Below, piece after piece: positions 59,467-64,000 of a stretch of DNA of 64,000 nt. Below the pieces are notes generated by a model. It ran no database searches, was not told where the DNA came from, and saw only the letters and a list, made by a program, of their open reading frames with translations. This DNA is from Cryobacterium soli. Its GTDB lineage: Bacteria > Actinomycetota > Actinomycetes > Actinomycetales > Microbacteriaceae. The stretch covers positions 3,782,001 through 3,846,000 of the forward strand of contig NZ_CP030033.1 in assembly GCF_003611035.1 (NCBI RefSeq), given 5' to 3'. The translations under genes were made by a program, and so were the position numbers. Position 1 is the stretch's first letter; every line of letters begins with the position of its first letter.

Positions 59467-60162
59467 TTAGGCGGCGGACTCGAGCCAGGCGGCGACGGCG
59501 GCACGGGCGGCCGCAGGTTGCTCGTGGAAGAGCAAATGGCCGGCACCTTCGATGACGGTGAACCGGGCCGTGGGCATCGCGGCGGCCATTTCTTCGGCGC
59601 TGTCGAGCGGGATGAGCCGGTCCTGGGCTCCGTGGATGATGGCGGTCGGGCAGGTGATAGACGGCAGCATCGAGCGCAGGTCGGCGCGCTGCACCACGGC
59701 CCGTTGCTGACGGAGGAACGCCGATGGTCCGACCGGCTCGGTCATCGCACGCCAGGTAGCCAGAAGAGAGTCGTTCGATATGTTCTCCGCGGCGACAACG
59801 CCGGCGAAGGCAGCATCCACCAAGGCGGAGAACTGGCCGTCTTCGACCAGCGCGGACTGCCGTGCGCGCGCCTGCACCTGTTCGGCGGTATCGGCGCGGG
59901 CGGAGGTGCTCACCAGGGCCAGCGCGGTGACCCGCTCGGGCGCCTGGCGAATGACCTCGAGGGCCACATACCCGCCCATGCTCGTGCCGAGAACGGCGAT
60001 CTCACCGGCGTTCTCCTGCAGGATGCGGGCTGCCATCTCCGCGATCGTGTCGTCTCGACGGGTGTCGGCGAGGGTGACCTGCCCGTGCCTCCAGACCGTG
60101 TCGAGCACGGGCGCGTACGCGAGGGGAGAGCAGAGCAGCGGTGGGATCAGAACGATGTTCAC
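59467..60162 (-). CDS. Alpha/beta hydrolase
   Basis: A 231-aa alpha/beta hydrolase with LIPPLLCSPLAYAPVLD opening, the nucleophile in LGTSMGGYVALE, IIHGAQDRLIPLDSAEE and a GAGHLLFHEQP histidine. It belongs to the small-esterase/lyase group. It stands alone with a pseudogene fragment upstream and a TetR remnant downstream. Confidence 0.88.
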   Translation of the reverse strand: MNIVLIPPLLCSPLAYAPVLDTVWRHGQVTLADTRRDDTIAEMAARILQENAGEIAVLGTSMGGYVALEVIRQAPERVTALALVSTSARADTAEQVQARARQSALVEDGQFSALVDAAFAGVVAAENISNDSLLATWRAMTEPVGPSAFLRQQRAVVQRADLRSMLPSITCPTAIIHGAQDRLIPLDSAEEMAAAMPTARFTVIEGAGHLLFHEQPAAARAAVAAWLESAA

Positions 60163-60208
60163 GGGGGCAGTCTCGTTGCGGCCACCGACATCCGCCCCGC
60201 GCGGTCGT

Positions 60209-60346
60209 GGATGATTCGGGCAGCGTCACCGCGAACAGGGTGCCGTTGGTGCGCTCCACGATGAGGCCGGGGCCGTCGGCCACGACGATGGCCGACCGGC
60301 CGGGCAGCACTCGGTACCCCCAGCCGCCCCATTCCATCGGAACAAT
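60209..60346 (-). pseudogene. Fragment of a DUF1648-type membrane protein
   Basis: About 46 codons (VPMEWGGWGYRVLPGRSAIV, VERTNGTLFAVTLPE) match the C-terminal end of the protein at 37434-38405, at about 85 percent DNA identity by eye. The rest of that gene is absent and the frame soon ends in unrelated sequence. Confidence 0.75.
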
Positions 60347-60364
60347 GTTTCGTTGGGGCACGAG

Positions 60365-61192
60365 TCAGCGCGAGCCGTGCCGGCGCGATCCTGCTTCCGC
60401 CACCCGGTCGACGAGCCGTTGCAGCGAATCTTGGAGCCGTCGAAAAGATCCGGGCTGCAACGTGACGCTCGCCTCATCCATGTAGGTATCCCGCCGAATC
60501 TCGAGCATGACCGAGCTCACTCGGGTGTCGCGGTGGTAGTGCTTGAGCGGCACATAGGCGCCCGCGAACGGCGCGTTCGAATTCGTGGCGAGGTGGCCGA
60601 AGCTTTCCGTGACGGCGCCCAGCAGGTCATCGGATGCATGGAACGAGTCGAACCCCACGCACAGCGGCGCCCGGTAGCCACCACCGTGAAGCTCATAGGC
60701 AAGCTCGTGTTGCGGGTAGGAGTGCACGTCGATGATCACCGCGTGCCCGTGCGCAGCCAGGGTCGCGTCGACCAGCTCCGTGAACCGCGCCGAGTAGGCG
60801 GCGAAACGTTCGAGGAGCGGTGCGGTGTTGCCGGGGGAGACCCGGCGGATCTCCTGCCTGTGGGAGCCGTGGGTGTACAGCACGCCCATGCCCACCTGGT
60901 TCATCTCCTCGGACTCGTCGGGAAACCGCTCCACGTCCACGGCAAATCGGGAGAGCCCATTGATGACCGCGCTCGCGCCGGTCGTGCCGGCGACGAGGGT
61001 GTCGGTGAAGTGGTCGGTCATCGCATCCTTTTCCACCTCGAGCTCATCTGCCGAGATCAGGAAGTCGCTCAGGTACTCGGCCGGGATTGCTCGCCCACCG
61101 TGGGGCGCGTGCAGGATGATCGGGGTGCTGGCGGACTTGTCGATCACCCGGAAGAGCTCGTCAGTGGTGTGAGTTGGTGCGGTGTCGGTCAT
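60365..61192 (-). CDS. N-formylglutamate amidohydrolase family protein
   Basis: A 275-aa protein of the HutG/N-formylglutamate amidohydrolase family. It has PIILHAPHGGRAIPAEY, MTDHFTDTLV, FAVDVERFPDESEEMNQVGM and HAVIIDVHSYPQHEL, the zinc-site segments. Such enzymes remove the formyl group in histidine breakdown or act on similar amides; no other hut genes are near. Extension to 61339 would run into the DM13 remnant, so the ATG near 61192 is used. Confidence 0.87.
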   Translation of the reverse strand: MTDTAPTHTTDELFRVIDKSASTPIILHAPHGGRAIPAEYLSDFLISADELEVEKDAMTDHFTDTLVAGTTGASAVINGLSRFAVDVERFPDESEEMNQVGMGVLYTHGSHRQEIRRVSPGNTAPLLERFAAYSARFTELVDATLAAHGHAVIIDVHSYPQHELAYELHGGGYRAPLCVGFDSFHASDDLLGAVTESFGHLATNSNAPFAGAYVPLKHYHRDTRVSSVMLEIRRDTYMDEASVTLQPGSFRRLQDSLQRLVDRVAEAGSRRHGSR

Positions 61193-61293
61193 TCGGGTCC
61201 CCTTCGTCGATGCCGTCGAGACCGAGTGTCGCAGGGGGCACCGACAGTGCGACCGTCGACATCGGTTCGGTGCATGCGCCGACGGTCGCTTGG

Positions 61294-61420
61294 TCCTCGG
61301 CGGAGCCCCAGACACCGTCCGCATCCTGAATGAGCACATCTCCTTTCAATAGAGACGCGGATCTACGGCGGCGCCGGTGTGGAAGTTCGTCAGCAACACT
61401 TAGACGGACCCGTCACTGCG
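61294..61420 (-). pseudogene. DM13-domain gene remnant
   Basis: The stretch encodes RSDGSV, a stop in place of Trp, then VLLTNFHTG and, after a shift, LIQDADGVWGSA. It aligns with the central part of the DM13 gene (49730-49860) at about 80 percent identity. With a nonsense codon and frameshift it is dead. Confidence 0.7.
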
Positions 61421-61492
61421 ACACCCAGCGCCGAGGGTGCATATCGCAAACAATATAGAAAACAGATGATCTCACTCTGATACGGTCTACCC

Positions 61493-62083
61493 ATGCCCGC
61501 TCCACACCCCACCCCGCCCGCAGACACCACCCCCGAAATCGACTGGACCTCCGACGGCATCGAGACCGAGCTGGGCTGGTCGCTCACCGCGATGTACCAG
61601 GGCCACTCCCGGGCCGGCAGTGTCGCCGTGGCCAAGGTGCCCGGCGGCCCGCGCGGCTACCAGGTGCTCGTGGCGATCACCACCGAGGAGCCCACCTCGC
61701 AGCTCGCGTTGGCGAACCGGCTCGGCATCGACAAGACCGCCATGACCTACATCATCGATGCGCTCGAGACGGATGCGCTCGTCGAGCGCCGCCCCGACCC
61801 GCGCGACCGGCGAATCCGCCAGGTGTACCCCACGGAGGCCGGTCGGGCCCGGCTCGGCACCGCCCGCGTCGCCCTTCGTGCAGTCGAGAGCACGCTCATG
61901 GGCGGACTGTCCACCGACGAGCAGACCCAGTTGCGGCGGCTGCTGGCCAAGGCTGCCCTCGGCGCCGGCGCCACCGCGGCCACCCTCCCCGCTGCCCCGC
62001 ACGACTCGAACGTTCCGGTGCCCGCCCCCGAGCGATCCCGTCGCCGCCCCACACCTCCCACAGAAACAGAGACCCCCTCATGA
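61493..62083 (+). CDS. MarR family regulator
   Basis: A 196-aa MarR-type regulator. The winged helix is at about residues 60-125 (PTSQLALANRLGIDKTAMTY, VERRPDPRDRRIRQVYPTEA). A Pro-rich, disordered extension of about 35 residues follows at the C-terminus. An AT-rich run (CAAACAATATAGAAAACAG) just upstream could hold its promoter and site. It overlaps the reductase gene by four bases (ATGA). Confidence 0.88.
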   Translation: MPAPHPTPPADTTPEIDWTSDGIETELGWSLTAMYQGHSRAGSVAVAKVPGGPRGYQVLVAITTEEPTSQLALANRLGIDKTAMTYIIDALETDALVERRPDPRDRRIRQVYPTEAGRARLGTARVALRAVESTLMGGLSTDEQTQLRRLLAKAALGAGATAATLPAAPHDSNVPVPAPERSRRRPTPPTETETPS

Positions 62084-62991
62084 CCACTTCAGTTCTCGTC
62101 GCCGGCGCCACCGGCGACCTCGGCCAGCGCATCGTGCGCGACCTACTCACCCACGACACCCGCATCCGCGTGCTCACCCGCCCGGGCAGTGGCACCGCCG
62201 CCGCCCTCTACGGCGCCAACGACCGCATCGACATCGTCACCGCCGCGTACACCGACCCCGCCGCCCTCACCGCCGCCGTCTCCGGCACGGATGTGGTCGT
62301 CTCGGCCGTGAGCGGCACCCGCCCGGTGATCGTCGACGCGCAGCGTGCCCTGCTCGCCGCGGCCGTCGCGGCCGGGGTGCCCCGCTTCATCCCCTCTGAT
62401 TACTCGTCGGACTACCGCCAGATCGCGCTGGGCAGCAACCGCAACTTCGAGCTGCGCCGCGAGTTCGCCGCCGACCTCGATGCGGCCCCGATCCAGGTCA
62501 CCTCCGTGCTCAACGGTGCCTTCGCCGACATGCTCACCGGCACCGCGCCGATGATCGCGTTCGGCCGCCACAAGGTCATGTACTGGTCCTCCGCCGACCA
62601 GATCCTCGACTTCACCACCAAAGACGACGTCGCCCGGGTGGTCGCCCTCGTGGCCCTCGACGCCGACGCGCCCCGCGTCGTGGAGATCGCCGGCGACCGG
62701 GTCACCGCCCGCGGCGTGGCCCAGACCATGTCGGAGCTGACCGGCACCCCGTTCAAGCTGCAGTTCGCCGGCACCACCGGCACCCTGTCGCTGCTCGCCA
62801 AGGCCGTGCGCCGCTTCTCCAAGACCACGGATGCGCCCTTCCCCGTCTGGCAGGGCATGCAGTACTTCGTGAGCATGTTCAGCGGGCAAGCCCAGTTACA
62901 CCACGTCGATAACGACCGGTACGGCGACCATGAGTGGACGACCGTGCGCGATGTTCTTGCCGCATACGTGGCCAGTCAGCCTGAGGTATAG
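62080..62991 (+). CDS. NmrA/isoflavone-reductase-like NAD(P)-binding protein
   Basis: A 303-aa atypical short-chain dehydrogenase. The Rossmann motif is VLVAGATGDLGQRIVRDLL. A NmrA-type segment GVPRFIPSDYSSDYRQIALG follows. It may act as an aromatic alcohol reductase or redox sensor. The upstream overlap with MarR indicates co-expression; substrate induction via MarR is likely. Confidence 0.89.
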   Translation: MTTSVLVAGATGDLGQRIVRDLLTHDTRIRVLTRPGSGTAAALYGANDRIDIVTAAYTDPAALTAAVSGTDVVVSAVSGTRPVIVDAQRALLAAAVAAGVPRFIPSDYSSDYRQIALGSNRNFELRREFAADLDAAPIQVTSVLNGAFADMLTGTAPMIAFGRHKVMYWSSADQILDFTTKDDVARVVALVALDADAPRVVEIAGDRVTARGVAQTMSELTGTPFKLQFAGTTGTLSLLAKAVRRFSKTTDAPFPVWQGMQYFVSMFSGQAQLHHVDNDRYGDHEWTTVRDVLAAYVASQPEV

Positions 62992-63337
62992 CGGGCAGCC
63001 GTCGAATCCGTGGAGTTGGCGTCGAATGTGACCTTGGAGAACTGATGGTCGACCCGGGCGAAACTGCCGAAGCGAAGGAGCATCTCCTCACCAGGAGCGA
63101 GGCCGTCGCTCTCCATGACGCAGACTCATGCGGCTCAGGCGCTGCGGGTGCTGCCGCGAATCGAAAAATCTAGCCTCACTTCCACCCAGGTGCAGCTCTG
63201 GACCGAAGCCTTCGCCACAGCCAGTGCCGTGCCTCTCAAGACGAAGGGGTGGCTCGCCACCGAGTTCTGGCCCCTTAGGAGCTGGTTCTCGAGCTCGTCG
63301 ATGTCGCTTTCATACTGCCGTCACCTCGATGATTGCG
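62992..63337. other. Gene-free stretch with a minor short frame
   Basis: A 46-codon minus-strand frame (62976-63116) with acceptable codon use is the only candidate, but it overlaps the reductase stop and has no known relatives that I can name. It could be the remnant of a gene tail. Nothing else is supported. Confidence 0.35.
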
Positions 63338-64000
63338 TTAGAAAATTGAGTGGAGCGTCACGTAGGTGAGCAGGACCGCGCACAGCCCACCAAAAATGGA
63401 GAGACTATGTCCCCACCGAACATAGGTGTCTTGGTGTCGCTGGCCCTGGTAAGAGTCGGCAACGGCGTGTAGAAAGAATCCCACGAGAGAAACGGTGGCA
63501 GCCCACAATGCAAGACTCGCGGTGACTAGACCCGAAATATCAAGGCTGATCATCACATTTGTTGCGCCGACGAGGGCTAATAAGATGACAGCCGCGAGTA
63601 GCCAGAGCCTGTGCTTGAAGGCGAGGCGCTTAATCCCTGTGTATGGATACCTTCTCTGCAGAGTGAGACGATCCGTCTCGGACGCTACCACCTGACTTGG
63701 ATTCTGCGCGTCTCTGTTCGCGAAGTCAGGCGGTGTTGCTATCTCCGACCACGTAGACCCGAGCTTGTCCTCGTGCTTCAGGAAGAGGAGGTACTGCCGT
63801 GTGTGCAGACGAAGAACGAACGACTTCCACGCGCCGCCGTCGTCGATGCCTAGACTCTCGCCGTATGCGTTGCGAAACTGAATTACGTTTCCGACGATCT
63901 CATCGAGATTCCACGTAAGGAAGCCGGATTTCTTTGTCTCCCATTGCCATCTCCATGGTTCGCGATGGCGGCTCGACAGAGGCTTTCTGGCGTCGCGACT
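63338..64000 (-). CDS. Membrane protein, 5' end cut by the window
   Basis: The minus-strand frame stays open to the right edge, giving at least 220 residues. The N-terminal visible half is soluble (WRWQWETKKSGFLTWNL, WKSFVLRLHTRQYLLFLKH) and the C-terminal half has three transmembrane helices (LWLLAAVILLALVGA, LALWAATVSLVGFFLHAV, IFGGLCAVLLTYVTL). GC content and codon use are less extreme than in the rest of the window, suggesting acquired DNA. The family is not recognised. A GTG at 63691 would be an alternative start, but the open frame beyond argues against it. Confidence 0.6.
   Translation of the reverse strand, partial: SRDARKPLSSRHREPWRWQWETKKSGFLTWNLDEIVGNVIQFRNAYGESLGIDDGGAWKSFVLRLHTRQYLLFLKHEDKLGSTWSEIATPPDFANRDAQNPSQVVASETDRLTLQRRYPYTGIKRLAFKHRLWLLAAVILLALVGATNVMISLDISGLVTASLALWAATVSLVGFFLHAVADSYQGQRHQDTYVRWGHSLSIFGGLCAVLLTYVTLHSIF

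Noticed and set aside
1..64000. tRNA, rRNA, insertion sequences or replication origin
   Set aside because: No cloverleaf with a T-arm, no rRNA-like stretch, no transposase gene and no DnaA-box cluster were recognised.

Overview
The window is high-GC, gene-dense DNA with strong G/C third-position bias, frequent GTG starts, four-base ATGA/GTGA gene overlaps, LAxTG-type sortase signals, F420/LLM-type oxidoreductases, a DtxR-type iron box and DUF2510 and WYL proteins. This points to an actinobacterial chromosome, most likely Microbacteriaceae (Cryobacterium-like). That placement is inferred from style; no rRNA, tRNA, phage, transposase or CRISPR locus was seen to confirm it.

Layout. 0-6.5 kb: a flavin reductase pair; an MFS transporter divergent from its GntR regulator with a palindromic operator between them; a glyoxalase-like protein with an HxlR regulator; a NERD protein. 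6.5-14.5 kb: small membrane proteins, an LLM oxidoreductase, a RibD-like reductase, a three-gene membrane set with a J-domain protein, an ArsR/VOC pair with an operator inside its promoter, and CorA. 15-19 kb: a siderophore ABC importer under a DtxR/IdeR-like box. 19-25.5 kb: a WYL/VOC pair, LLM plus HAD, and a small-molecule or stress cluster (two hydrolases, RidA, XRE regulator) beside a truncated TetR gene.

25.5-33.2 kb is a seven-gene minus-strand catabolic unit: GntR regulator, tripartite tricarboxylate-type (TTT) importer, BNR sialidase-like protein, DapA/NanA-type aldolase and fucose-isomerase-like protein. It looks like uptake and breakdown of a sugar acid or sialic-acid-like compound. 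33.5-40.9 kb: a membrane-tethered hydrolase with a DesK/DesR-type two-component system, a methyltransferase, a DUF1648-type membrane protein with a YtrA-like GntR regulator, and a heme-oxygenase-like diiron enzyme overlapping a CDGSH Fe-S protein.

41-61.5 kb is the most rearranged part. It carries two paralogous sortase-anchored giant surface proteins built of Ig-like (He_PIG) repeats. One holds an inserted RCC1-like propeller; both share a near-identical C-terminal third and a conserved 5' leader. Between them lie a DszC-like monooxygenase, an HNH nuclease, a DM13 lipoprotein and a large STAND ATPase with TPR-like repeats. The STAND cassette is bracketed by direct repeats of the DM13 gene's 5' end. 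Decayed copies of DM13, DUF1648 and TetR genes lie nearby. The right end has a MarR/NmrA pair and a lower-GC membrane protein gene cut by the window edge.

Three dispersed non-coding repeat families occur between genes: a 55-bp palindrome, elements centred on CTATAG, and a GGTTGAGCCTGTCGAAACC-like element often in inverted pairs.
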